From Tieghemiomyces parasiticus (taxonomy: Eukaryota > Kickxellomycota > Dimargaritomycetes > Dimargaritales > Dimargaritaceae), in assembly GCA_027575765.1 (NCBI GenBank), contig JANBPT010000839.1:1-21297 (forward strand): a stretch of DNA of 21,297 nt, read 5' to 3'. Under the pieces are notes generated by a model. It did not search any database, had not been told where the DNA came from, and saw only the letters and a list, made by a program, of their open reading frames with translations. The translations under genes and the position numbers were made by a program. Position 1 is the stretch's first letter, and every line of letters begins with the position of its first letter. Below are positions 8,228-18,073 of this stretch, one piece after another.

Positions 8228-11196
8228 ATGGAGCAAGAAGCACGGGCGACCCTGACCCAATTGGTGCGCTGCTTCCTCGCCCCAAATGACGAGCCGCTAC
8301 CCCCCAGACGACAGGAAGCCATGTTGCAGTATTGCATGCGGATACTGACAAGGTGAGTTTGACTGGAAGCCATACAACAAAGGATAACTACGACAACCCA
8401 CTCCGCTCGTTTGTTGTTGTTGTTTTTTTTAAAGAAAGCAGCTCGCACAATAATTGCCACCAGCCGATCGAAGATGCCCTGACAAGCGCTATCACAATAG
8501 GCCCATATATGGATTTCAATTGTAACCCATTCACCAGCGGACGCACTAACCACTCCACCACTCCGGCCTTATTTTCTGTACCTCCCAATAGCCACATGAC
8601 TCCCTCGGTGGTATCCGACGAGGACCAAATGGTCGACTTGATCAAGAAGAAGTTGACGAGGGATACCGGGAGCACACAGCGCGCTCTGCGGTTCGGCCAA
8701 CTGCACGGCAAATTGGGCCGTTCGACCATACTCTCTGAGCGGTGGTCGGCTCTATATTTGCTGTATACGCTGAGTAGTAATAAGCCTCACAAATCAGCCT
8801 TGTCATCCCAGAACGGCTTGGGCCCCATTCGGTCAACCTTTGCCGGGTTCAGCTTGCACACCTTGGACGCCCCTGAGACGCGTCTGCCCGCGGCGGATCC
8901 ACCCCGACCCAATCAACCTCAGCTCCAAATGCGCGCGGCGAGCGCCCAGACTACCGGATCCGGGGACCGCCGTCTACTGCCACCCGCTTCTGGTAATGTA
9001 CGTACACCGCGCGAGGGCGAAGCAGATCCGACTTCGGTCCCGCTCTACCTGGCGGTGCAGCGGGCCGCGGGGATCCGTCCGCCGGCCGTCACGGAGGCCG
9101 AGCTACTGATCGATCTCGTGTTTGTCCTCCAGGGTGTCGATGGCCGCTACATTGTCTACGACAGACTCCACGACACCTACCAACTCCGCCCGGCGGTGGC
9201 CGTACCAGCCCCACAGCGAGCCCTGGTCAACCAGCTGGCCAGTTTAGGTACCCAGTTCCGCCGAATTCAGACCTACCTGGCCACCACCCGTTCAAGCGCG
9301 TCCGCGGGCCACATCGTGCAGTGCCTGGGCGCCTACCTTGAGCAGCAGTGCACCGAGCACCTCAAATTCGTCGCCTTGATCGAGAGCCAGCTGGTTCCAT
9401 CGGGTACCCGGGCCAAGGTCACCCAATTTGCCGTGGATGACGGCACCGTGGCCGAGGGTACCAGCCTCCCTGAACCAATCTGGTCCATGACCGCGCGCAC
9501 TGGCCTCACCTTGCGCCGCCTCCGGGTCTGGCTCCAGGCCCCCACCGAAAGACTGACCTTCCTGGCCAACCTCATCGACAAGTGCCGTGACATCCAGGCC
9601 AGTACCCTGCTCAGCCGCATCCACGCCGACACCGAACACGGCGACCCGGCCATCCGTCAGCTGGCTGGGGACATGATGAAGCAGATTACGGTCCCGTTCT
9701 TCGAGATTTTGGAGCACTGGCTGTACAACGGCGAGTTGCTGGACCCCCATGGCGAGTCCTTCATCGAGCAGATGAAGGGAGCGAGCCAAAACACTTGGTT
9801 CACCGCGTTCGGCATCAACGTCCTGAACATCCCGGCCTTCATCCCGAGCACGGTGGCGGCCAAGACCTTCACGATCGGCAAGGCCTTCCACTTTCTGCGT
9901 TGCCACTGCCAGGACACGGCGTGGATCACACAGCAGCGACGGACGATGCGTCAGGAGGTGGTACTTAAATACGACGACACGTTCAACGTGGAACTGTCCA
10001 TCGACCGCGCCAACCGTGCCGTTTGCCAGCGCCTGCACGACCAGATATTTGATAAGTACCGGCTAATGGACCACCTCCGGGCCCTCAAACGGTATTTGCT
10101 TCTGGGCCAAGGCGACTTTGTCCAGTATCTGCTGCGTGCACTGGGACCTGAACTTTCGAGACCGGCGACTCAAGTTTACCGCCACAACGTGAGCGCCGGC
10201 GTCGAAACGGCCATCCGGGCCTCCAACGCCCAGTATGAGGACGCGGCCGTCTTGCGGCAGCTCGATTTCCACCTGCTTCCCGTCCCGAGCAGTACCGCTG
10301 GCCCCTCCTCAACGTCGGCATCCACCGTATCTGCCACCAGCACGGGCTGGGACATTTTTGAACTCAAGTACACCATGCCACCCCCCATCGACTACTTCTT
10401 GCCGGCGGGGCTGTTCAGCCCCTACTCCAAGTTCTTTACGTTCCTGTGGCGCATCAAGTACGTCGAGAGCCAGTTAGGCGAGCTCTGGTGTAAGCAGGCC
10501 ACGGCCGCTCGGACCACGCTGGCCAGCCACCGCCACCGTAGTTTCCCCTCGGAGCTGCGGGGCGACCTGCACCGCTGCCGCCTCTGGACCCACGAGATGA
10601 CCCACTTCGTTGACCAGCTACAGTCCTTCATCCAGTACGAGGTGATTGAGAGTGCATGGACTCGGTTCGTCGACAGCCTGTCCTCCGGATTGGATACGGC
10701 CGACCTCATGGTCCCGGCCCACCGGCGGTTTACCACCGCCATCACGCAGTTCTTCCGGCGGCGGCGCGTCAATTTTCTCCCGGTCCTGACCAATATTTTT
10801 GATTTGGTATTCCAGTTTCGTCGTGCCGTGGATAATCTGTACGACTACGCCCAAATGGAGACCTCACTCCCACACGCCAAAACGCCGGCGGCGGCGGCGG
10901 CCACCCGCGACGCGGTCCCCGAACGACTCCGGGCCATCCGCCAGCAGCTCCAGCGGGTCCACGACCAGTTCCGACAGCGGGTCACGGACCTCCTGAGTAG
11001 CCTGGTCCGCCAGGACGACGACGATGCCATCAGATCGCTGGGCGAACGCCTAAACTTCAATGGGTTTTATACCGTACGCCTCGCCTCCACTGCCCCGCTG
11101 CAATCCACCACCATACGTGCCAACAAGTCCACCCCGGCCACCCGGCCACTCTCGGCATCGCTAGTCAACCTATTACCGCGGGATTCCAGCGCCTAG
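8228..11196 (+). CDS. SPC98: Gamma-tubulin complex component 3 (GCP3/Spc98/Alp6)
   Basis: Two exons, 8228-8352 and 8439-11196 (GTGAGT donor), giving 960 residues. An alternative acceptor 3 nt downstream (8442) would drop one Ser. The N-terminal part (KKKLTRD, FGQLHGKLG, WSALYLLYTLS) matches GCP3 rather than GCP2. The GRIP1/GCP_N domain starts near residue 255 with LLIDLVFVLQGVDGRY. The LTLRRLRVW, FHFLRCHCQD and KRYLLLGQGDFVQYLL blocks follow. RPATQVYRHN and TGWDIFELKY belong to the C-terminal GRIP2 domain, which contacts gamma-tubulin. The end, SLGERLNFNGFYTVR, matches the GCP3 C-terminus. A Ser/Thr-rich insert (about 660-685) and an Ala run coded by a GGC repeat (about 10886) are lineage additions. 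The protein pairs with GCP2 in the gamma-tubulin small complex that nucleates microtubules at the spindle pole body. The start is chosen by its ACAATGG context and homology beginning at once. Confidence 0.94.
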
Positions 11197-11849
11197 TGTC
11201 CAAGAATTTTCCGTGACGGCTGATGGCCTTCGGACTGCAAGACGAAGGGGGGGGGAGTGGAAATACCCTAGCTATGTCAACTGCGTTAATTTTTCTCACT
11301 GGATAATAAAACCATTACTTTACAGGTCGGCTTTCGGGCCACCAGTTACATAGATCACTGTACGGGCAGCACACTATCGCAGTCTACAGCAAGCTCTACG
11401 AGAAATCATGTAGTAGGCTACCAGGTAAGGCCGGTACGTCGATGCAAATGCCACCAGCAGGAACGAGCGGTCGGCTATGCGCCTTGTTACCCACCGACGG
11501 AATGCAGCGACCGTGAGGATCCTGTTCATTATTCGAACCAAGTTTCAACTGTCAGACTGAATCTGTAGACCACCAAGTTCTATTTAAACCTGGTCAATTA
11601 CTTGTTTGACCAAACCCACATTGCTCGTAACGTGGGTTTACAAAAAAAGAGTGGCGAGTGCATATGATGTAATAATAAAGGGGTCCCCAACGGCAATAGT
11701 TGATGTACAAGATCGAGCGAGGACAAAGGAGCGGGAAGAAGAAGAAGGAAAAAAGGGGTGTGTGTGGAGGACTGGGATGGAAGGTCAACGGCCGCGGCCA
11801 CAGCCCGAGGCTGCCAGGGATTAGCATGCATATATAAAAATGTTTTCGG
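11197..11849. other. Convergent intergenic region between GCP3 and SKT5
   Basis: The 3' ends of GCP3 (+) and SKT5 (-) face each other here. It holds a canonical poly(A) signal for GCP3, a 9-G run at 11247-11255 and an 8-bp inverted repeat (AAACCCAC at 11612-11619 with GTGGGTTT at 11632-11639, 12-nt loop). No canonical AATAAA was seen for the minus-strand gene. No coding sequence is recognised. Confidence 0.5.
11305..11310 (+). terminator. AATAAA poly(A) signal of GCP3
   Basis: A perfect AATAAA lies about 110 nt after the GCP3 stop codon in AT-rich sequence, a plausible cleavage and polyadenylation signal. Confidence 0.55.
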
Positions 11850-14438
11850 TTAGAAAATGACGCAGTTATCATCGCCCTTGCCATTACGGTTATGCTTCCT
11901 CCGCTCCCCGGAGACGGACCCCATCCGTTTGAGTTCAGTCAGCCGGTTCATGGCACGCTTGTGACCCTGAGCGGCGGACCGCATGTACCAACGGCGAGCC
12001 TCCTCGAGATCCTGCTTGACCCCGATACCGGTCTCGGTGTAGTACCCGATGGCGTACTCCGCCTTGGCCAGACCCTTATCGGCCGCCTTGCGGGCCCACA
12101 GGTACGCCTCGGTGTCGGATTGCTGTAGGATACCTTCCGAGCCCGTAAGGTACCAGCCGGACAGCGCGAGTTCCGCCTCGGCATCACCTTGCTCGGCCGC
12201 TCGCGTGTACCAAGCGATAGACCGCCGCGGATCCTGCGGACAGGTCAGGGTGCCATACTCGTAACAGAACCCCAGTTTAAATTGGGAGGGCTCGTAGCCC
12301 AGCTGGGCCGCCTGGGTGTACAACTCCTTGGCGTAGTGCTCGTCCACGATGATGGATTGGACGCCGCCCTTCTCGTAGCATAGGGCCAGCTCGTGCAGGG
12401 CGTGTGGGTTCTCATGGTCGGCGTTGTCGGCCGCCCGCTTGAGCCAGGTGACCCCCTCCCGGGTGTTGATCGGCTGGGACAGCAGCCCCTTTAGCATGAC
12501 GACGCCGAGTTTGTACATGGCGCCTGTGTCGCCCAGCGCCGCAGCCTTACGGTAGTACTGCACGGCGCGGTGCGGGTCGCGCTTGGTCCCCGCACCCATC
12601 TCGTAGCAGACCGCGGTCCGGTACGTGCCCTGGGCGTGGCTCTGCTTGGAGGACTGCTGGTAGAGATTGAAGGCTTTGTCGTGATCTGGGGCCAGATCCA
12701 GGTGGCCCTTGTTGTAACAATCGGCCAGGACGAACTGTGCGTCAGCGTAGCACCCGCGGCCGAACCCACCTTGGGTGGCCAATTTTTTGAGTAGTTTGAG
12801 GGCCTCCGCGCGGAGATTTTGCTTGACCCGCTCAGTCTCCACTGGACTGACTTCATTGGTGATGGCCTGGTCCCCGAACCGCACAGCATACTGCACAAAT
12901 TCCAGCTGGACCTTGGGGTCCGAACTCTGGTTGGCTTTTTCGCGGAGGCTGTCAATTATGGCAAGGGTAGCTGGGGGCGGCGAGGGCGGGCGCCGGTACC
13001 CTGTGGCGCTGGCGGTTGACGAGCCCGGGTAGTTACCGTCACTGTACATGGAGGCCGGGTGACCTGGGCGCGGCGGGCCACCTTGATTAAAGGCCGCTTG
13101 TGGGGGCTGCGTGTAGCCCTGCGGCGGACCGGGCGGGTGGAACGGGGTGCCGTACCCATCACGGGCCTCGCCGGTGTGGGGGTCATACGAGTGGGCGATC
13201 TGGCCCTGGCTGGTACTGCGCTGCATCAGAGAGTCCGGGTGCTGCTCGGTAGGGGTGGGTAGGGAGTTATGGTGTGACCGTTGGTTGCCGGGACCGTGTG
13301 GATCGTAGGCACGGTCGTCAGCCGGGGCGTACTCAGATGGTGAGTGTTGCTGCTGCTGTCGGTATTGACCGGCTTGCTCGTGATCATAGCCCAGGCGGGA
13401 CCCGTGGGCCGGCTCGTACTCGCCTGGGTACTGGTCGCTGGAGGAATCTCGACTTGGTTGCGAAGGATCCGATGGACCTTGATGGAGTTGGTGGGCAGAT
13501 GGGATTTGGTGTGAGGACAGGTTGGAATGGGCAGCAGTCGGGTGGATGTCGGTAGTGGGGCTGTAGTCGGAGATGTCGTGGTAGACGTCAGCAGAATCGT
13601 AGTAGGAATCGAGGTAATCGCTATACTCGCCGATGGACGGACGGGACTCGAGGGGGGGCTGCGAGCGTTCAGGGTCGGACCCGGCGGTGGCCGAGCGATG
13701 AGGTGGCTGCTGGGCGGTGTGGGCCAACGGCCCGGGTTGGGAGTGAACACGCGCCAGGGGTGGGTCGGCCGATGGGTAATGGTGGGACAGGTGAGACACT
13801 GTCGGGTCGGCTGACAGGGGCGTTTGAAAATCGTAAGGGGCCTGGCCCGCGTCGGTGTACTGTGACAGATCACGGCTGTGGCTACTACTCTCCCCCACTC
13901 CAGCACTGTAAGGATGTTGTGAGGGCGGCTGTGAGGCGGATGCGGATGGTAACTGGCTGGCCGTGATAGGCGGGGGCAGGATGCGTTGGTTGTTGGTTCG
14001 GGAACGGTGGTTGTGACCACCCCTCACCGCCGGTGTGGCGAATGCCGAGGGCCCCGTCAACGGCGGCTGCGAGTAACCTGGATACGCCTGGGACGCAGGG
14101 GATAAGGGCCCGGTGGGACTGACAGGCGAACGTTGCGGGGAGTCGTACGAGCGGCCTACGACGTGCGCTGAGGGCGGTGGGGCGTAGTGACCGCTGGCAG
14201 TGGCCGACGCTGCCCGTGCTACTGGCGGTGGCTGAGGGAGCGGGTGACTGCGCCCGTAGCCAGGCTGGGGGAGGGACCCTCGTGAGGCCTTGTGCTGGAG
14301 CCCCGGGTTGTTGTCGGTACTGGGCGGACCACGCCGGCTGCTTTCAAAGGTGGCATACCGAGAAGGTTCACCTTTGTCGTCAAGGCCAGCGTTCTCCGGG
14401 TAGACATCAGGCTGTCCGTACAGGTGGTTTTGCACCAT
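11850..14438 (-). CDS. SKT5: Skt5/Chs4-type chitin synthase activator, Sel1 repeats, CaaX end
   Basis: One uninterrupted exon, 862 residues. Residues 1 to about 485 are low-complexity and disordered (Pro, Ser, Gln, Tyr, Gly, with QQQQ and HS-rich patches). From about 490 a helical region (IIDSLREKA, QLEFVQYA) leads into Sel1-like repeats, about 565-830, each with the AxY/F-LGxCYExG pattern: FVLADCYNKG, RTAVCYEMGAG, YKLGVVMLKG, HELALCYEKG, FKLGFCYEYG, LALSGWYLTG and YAIGYYTETGIG. The protein ends in CVIF, a CaaX prenylation box; yeast Skt5/Chs4 is also prenylated. In yeast this protein recruits and activates chitin synthase III (Chs3) at the bud neck through septin-linked Bni4, so a role in cell-wall chitin at growth or septum sites is expected. 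The start has a strong ACCATGG context. Bacterial-type Sel1 proteins are excluded by the long disordered N-terminus plus CaaX. The exact paralogue within the fungal SKT5 family is not resolved. Confidence 0.9.
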   Translation of the reverse strand: MVQNHLYGQPDVYPENAGLDDKGEPSRYATFESSRRGPPSTDNNPGLQHKASRGSLPQPGYGRSHPLPQPPPVARAASATASGHYAPPPSAHVVGRSYDSPQRSPVSPTGPLSPASQAYPGYSQPPLTGPSAFATPAVRGGHNHRSRTNNQRILPPPITASQLPSASASQPPSQHPYSAGVGESSSHSRDLSQYTDAGQAPYDFQTPLSADPTVSHLSHHYPSADPPLARVHSQPGPLAHTAQQPPHRSATAGSDPERSQPPLESRPSIGEYSDYLDSYYDSADVYHDISDYSPTTDIHPTAAHSNLSSHQIPSAHQLHQGPSDPSQPSRDSSSDQYPGEYEPAHGSRLGYDHEQAGQYRQQQQHSPSEYAPADDRAYDPHGPGNQRSHHNSLPTPTEQHPDSLMQRSTSQGQIAHSYDPHTGEARDGYGTPFHPPGPPQGYTQPPQAAFNQGGPPRPGHPASMYSDGNYPGSSTASATGYRRPPSPPPATLAIIDSLREKANQSSDPKVQLEFVQYAVRFGDQAITNEVSPVETERVKQNLRAEALKLLKKLATQGGFGRGCYADAQFVLADCYNKGHLDLAPDHDKAFNLYQQSSKQSHAQGTYRTAVCYEMGAGTKRDPHRAVQYYRKAAALGDTGAMYKLGVVMLKGLLSQPINTREGVTWLKRAADNADHENPHALHELALCYEKGGVQSIIVDEHYAKELYTQAAQLGYEPSQFKLGFCYEYGTLTCPQDPRRSIAWYTRAAEQGDAEAELALSGWYLTGSEGILQQSDTEAYLWARKAADKGLAKAEYAIGYYTETGIGVKQDLEEARRWYMRSAAQGHKRAMNRLTELKRMGSVSGERRKHNRNGKGDDNCVIF

Positions 14439-16479
14439 GGTGGAAGACGATCAATCACGACCAAAAATAACAATGGCTGTGAGAACCGGCGGAGGTCAGG
14501 GGGGGTGCGTGGGTGGATAAAGTCAGGAACAGCCTTGCAGTCTAACCAGGAACGGAAGCGACCGGGGCAGGGTGGGAACGGGGAGGCTGTGGGCTATACT
14601 GACAATAGCTGTTGGCGAGTCAACAAAGTCGGACGTTTGTCCTTAACTAGTAGGTGTAGGGGTGAGAAGGTAAAATAAGCGGTACGAGCAAACTGATAAG
14701 GTGACCACACAGGGAGACAGAGATGCTGGGTCGGACCAGGAAGCTGGGTAGAGCGAGATGTGAGTAGAAATGTTGAGGCTTAGGGTATTGGTCTAAAGTG
14801 AGTGTGAGTAGTAAAGGATTCCCGACATGGACTTCGGACGCGTTTGAGTAAGTGGTCAAGGCCAACGGTGCAGAAATCGGTACCCGGGTAAGCCGCTATG
14901 TAAAAGGGTTGGGAATAGGGAGGGCTTATACTGGAAATCGCCTAGGGAGGGGCGATTAACGAGACGTAGGGAATTCAACAGAGGGTGCCTCGGGGATGCG
15001 TACGTCGGGTAACCAAAGCAAGGAGGTGGATGGGTCGATAACAGGGTTGCCGAGAGTATACGGGACCAGCTGCGTCGGTAAAAAAAAAAGGTGGGGGATA
15101 AACCGAGTCGGGTCGGGTCGATAGAAAACCGAACTGAGAATTCGGGCACGCGAGTGCGGAAGGAAGGACAGGGCAGGGCGAAAGGGGAAGACAGGTGAGC
15201 TGGAAATAATAATGAGGGGAAGCTCGGCTCGTTGTAAATAAGGTAAATGAAAAAAGGAGGGTGGAGAGGTTTCCAAACCAGAACGAAATGTGTGGCCTGG
15301 CTTGGTATACCAAGCTCCCGTCGGTTTGCCTTCGTGGCTATTCGTCGATTAGGATATTCACGCAAGAGAGCGCGGAGCCAGGGGGGGTATAGTGAAGATG
15401 TACGGTAGATGCGGAGTGGTAGTTGAGAGGAAGCGGTTACAGGGGCTAAGCGATTCGATATCGGAGCTCTCCCTTCACAGAAAGAAATGGTGGTTAGGCA
15501 GGTTGGTACCCGGGCGAGGCAGCCCTCAAGGAGGGTTGTGTACACGTCGCTTGCAGTACTGTTGGGGGAGGGGTCAATGGCGGCCAACCAATGGACTTAT
15601 AGCCTGGCCAACGTAGCGGGTTGCGGTGAGGGCCTGGGAATCCCGGCAACTTCACGTTAAAGTAGGGGGTTGGATAATAATAGGCTGCAGTAGGTGCACT
15701 GTCGCCAAAAGGGGAGCGAAGCGGGAAATCAAAAATATATAATCAACACAGCTAGTTCAGATAGAGGTCGTCCGGGCCATTAGCAGCGGGGGGGAGGGGT
15801 ACACGATCCCGACAATAGCCTTACAGTGCCAAGAGGTAAAATAAAGGTGGTATAATACGTTGTGGGCGGTAGTGTGCCTAATGGCTAGACTCCGTCAGCA
15901 GGCATGTGAGTGCATGAGAAATTTGTCAAAGCGGTACGGGCCACACGCCAGGGCCGGAATGAGACGACGTGCGTGAGAGGGGCAAGTAGAGGTTGGGGGA
16001 CCAGTAAGCAGCAAGCTGTGCTGCTAAGTGCGCATCAAGAATGAAATTAAAATGAAACCAAGAGCAGCGAATATCAGATGTGCTCTGAGAAATAAAAAGG
16101 GTAGGCGTTGGATCGCAAGTAAAGATATACCGGTCAACACCCGTCAAGGACTGGGCTGGTAGAATTGCAAGGGGGGGCTAAGACGAGGGTGGTGGACATA
16201 CAGATCCAAGTCGCCAAAGTTGGCTGCAGGGCATGCGCAATGTTGACGCTGGCGTGGTGTGAAGAATAAGGAGAAAACTGGCGAAAACGAAGTGAAGATG
16301 GATAAAGTACAGGGGGGAAGACAGGGAGTGGATATAAGGATGGGGAACCGACGGCTACCAAGGAAAGGGGCATACATGCCAAGCGGGTCACCCAGACTAC
16401 CTCCGACCCCGTCAGAGGGCGTCATCCTCGAGAGGAGGCTGGGAAGCAGGCAAGGGACACCAAGCGTCCCAGCGGCCAA
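14439..16479. other. Long purine-rich intergenic region upstream of SKT5
   Basis: On the + strand this stretch is strongly G/A-rich, so it is C/T-rich on the SKT5 coding strand, as in a fungal promoter and leader but unusually long. Stop codons are purine-rich, so the minus strand carries long chance open frames, such as 243 codons at 14856-15587 full of Ser, Pro, Leu and Phe, with no family motif. A run of 10 A lies at about 15080. No gene, tRNA or transposon signature is recognised. Confidence 0.5.
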
Positions 16480-16961
16480 CGCTGGCTCCGGCTTCCTTTG
16501 GGCGCGCATGTACGACTGGGCTTGTCGCACTGGCGCTGATTCGGCGGCTTAGCGGTGGCGCGCCAGTCACCCGCTCCCCTTGACCACACCCACCGGCCAC
16601 GTCAAACGGAGGGCTTGGCCTGGGTTGTTATTCCTCAAAGACCATCAGGCCTGCTGGTCCTACGACCAACCGTGGCTGGCTTGTTCGGAGCGTCCATGCC
16701 TACTGCCCATCAGTCGGCCCTAGCCAGACAGAGTAGGCGATGTGGGGTCCTCATGGGCAGCAGCTCGGCACGCACTGCATATATTTTGGGCAGTCATTGG
16801 CGTGCTCGATCGGCCCGCCCCCACTCTTTCGCACCGGGGCTGGGATCGCGGCAGCGGCCTTCTTCCTACTCTGTGTAGCGTGCTGCCCTGAGCGGCTCAA
16901 GCGGGAGGTGGTGCGCGGGGAGGGGCGTCGCTGGACAGGGTCACTGTATGCCCCCATCGTT
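16480..16961 (+). pseudogene. Possible decayed DHA1-type MFS transporter
   Basis: A GC-rich island in which + strand fragments, in shifting frames, resemble the N-terminal half of a 12-TM drug:H+ antiporter. GFLWARMYDW at about 16485-16514 recalls 'PLFWGRLSDW' (motif A loop after TM2). LLVLR at about 16651 and GLFGAS at about 16678 recall the 'LLVFRALQ' and 'GIFGAG' segments. HIFWAVIGVL near 16782 recalls 'RWIFWFLAI' of TM5 to TM6. GIAAAAFFLLCVACCPERLKREVVRGEGRRW near 16845-16935, quoted here only as landmarks GIAAAAFFLL and PERLKREV, recalls TM6 followed by 'PETLRxxVGxGS'. The distance from GLFGAS to IFW (about 35 codons) fits the family, but other spacings do not. The 16740-16961 frame has about 75 percent G or C at third positions, as in real genes here. 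Stops at 16734 and 16962 break the frame. It could also be an unrelated membrane-protein relic or chance. Confidence 0.3.
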
Positions 16962-17984
16962 TAGAGAATCCAAGGCACTCGAGCGTACCGCCGCCTGTGG
17001 CAGGTGTTGTTAGCCCCGGCCAATAGGGGCCACGGCCGGTCTCCCGCAGCAGCAGTTAGGTTCACCGGCCTCCACACCAACACGCGCCCGATGCACGGCC
17101 CCATGTGCCCGCTTGGGATCCGGCCAGATACATCGACCGGCACCCGCAGTAGCAGGGTGGCGATGCGCAGGGTCATGGGAGCCATGGTATCTCACTCCTC
17201 CCCGGCCAGTCTCGCGCGCCACTGGGATGGGGAGGGGTTGTCCTCCAGGTGCTTGACCCGACCTTGCCTAGCAATACCTTTACACTGCCCTGTTCGTCTG
17301 CACGGTAAAGGACGATATCATCCACAATAACAACATGCATGGACAGAACACCCTAGGCAGCATAAAACGTCGCCTACCCAACCATTCCTTCCTCAGCCGC
17401 CCTTACATCTACACCACGAACTGATCGAGCCGCAGCATTCTAACTAGCTCATTTCAGGCCGGGCCCTCCAATCTCGCTAAGTCCACTAGATACGCGAGGT
17501 CAGGAAATCTACGGCTGTAAACATGCGCGAAGAAGAGAAAGGTGTGGGGCAGCTTAACCGCCCCTCCTCGGTGGATTCGTCTACCTTAAGAAAGAGCATT
17601 TGGCAGGCCTTCTGCTGGCCACGAGCCTCCTGGCAAGGCGGCACCCCTTCGTTTCACACCTTGTGGATTCGTAGAAGCCCGTGGTCGAGCAGCCGTACCT
17701 CCTCCTCCCACACATTTTTTTTGCGGGAAAAGTTACTCGAGTATTCCAACGCTCTATCTGTTGCAACACTCACACACACACACCACCACTTGGACCAAAA
17801 CGTGCGTTTCCTCTGGTATCCTGGCAACTGGTCTGCTTTTCTCCTTAGGTTTTATCACACGCACGCACACACCCCACTTACCACTACCAAGCTTAGTAAA
17901 GCCACAGGAAGAGCGATAGCCCCTTAACTCCGCTGGTACTCATTACGTTGATTCCTTTTCACGCACGTTGCACACCTTTGGCGT
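16962..17984. other. Intergenic region upstream of ETT1-like gene
   Basis: The GC-rich part to about 17330 keeps open frames on both strands but shows no family motif; it could continue the relic on its left. From 17400 the + strand becomes C/T- and CA-rich, with a short CA microsatellite at about 17769-17782 and further CACGCACACAC-type runs near 17860. An open frame of 134 codons at 17523-17927 is low in complexity and unrecognised. Confidence 0.4.
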
Positions 17985-18073
17985 CGCTATTCCCTCCACC
18001 AGACCCTGCTCCTCTCCAGGTTACCTCTCACTCCCTTCTTTTACGCCTCGCATTCCAGCCAACACGCCCCGCC
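17985..18073 (+). promoter_or_regulatory. Pyrimidine-rich leader of the ETT1-like gene
   Basis: C/T-rich sequence runs up to a CCGCCATGTCC start, similar to the leaders of SLA2 and GCP3 in this window. No TATA box is evident. The frame is open upstream of the ATG but begins only with a non-ATG codon, so the ATG at 18074 is taken as the start. Confidence 0.35.

Noticed and set aside
11612..11639. 8-bp hairpin as a transcription terminator between convergent genes
   Set aside because: Eukaryotic Pol II termination does not use such hairpins, and the stem is short enough to be chance.
14856..15587. 243-codon minus-strand open frame
   Set aside because: The minus strand is pyrimidine-rich, which depletes stop codons. 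The product is Ser/Pro/Leu/Phe-rich with no motif or codon bias like its neighbours.
17180..17340. Minus-strand VVIVDDIVLYRAD reading, reminiscent of a reverse-transcriptase YxDD box
   Set aside because: Only about 50 codons long, without the Tyr or any other reverse-transcriptase block on either side.
17523..17927. 134-codon + strand open frame before the ETT1-like gene
   Set aside because: Low complexity (Thr, His, Ser from CA repeats and C/T-rich sequence) with no homology recognised, and it lies in promoter-like sequence.
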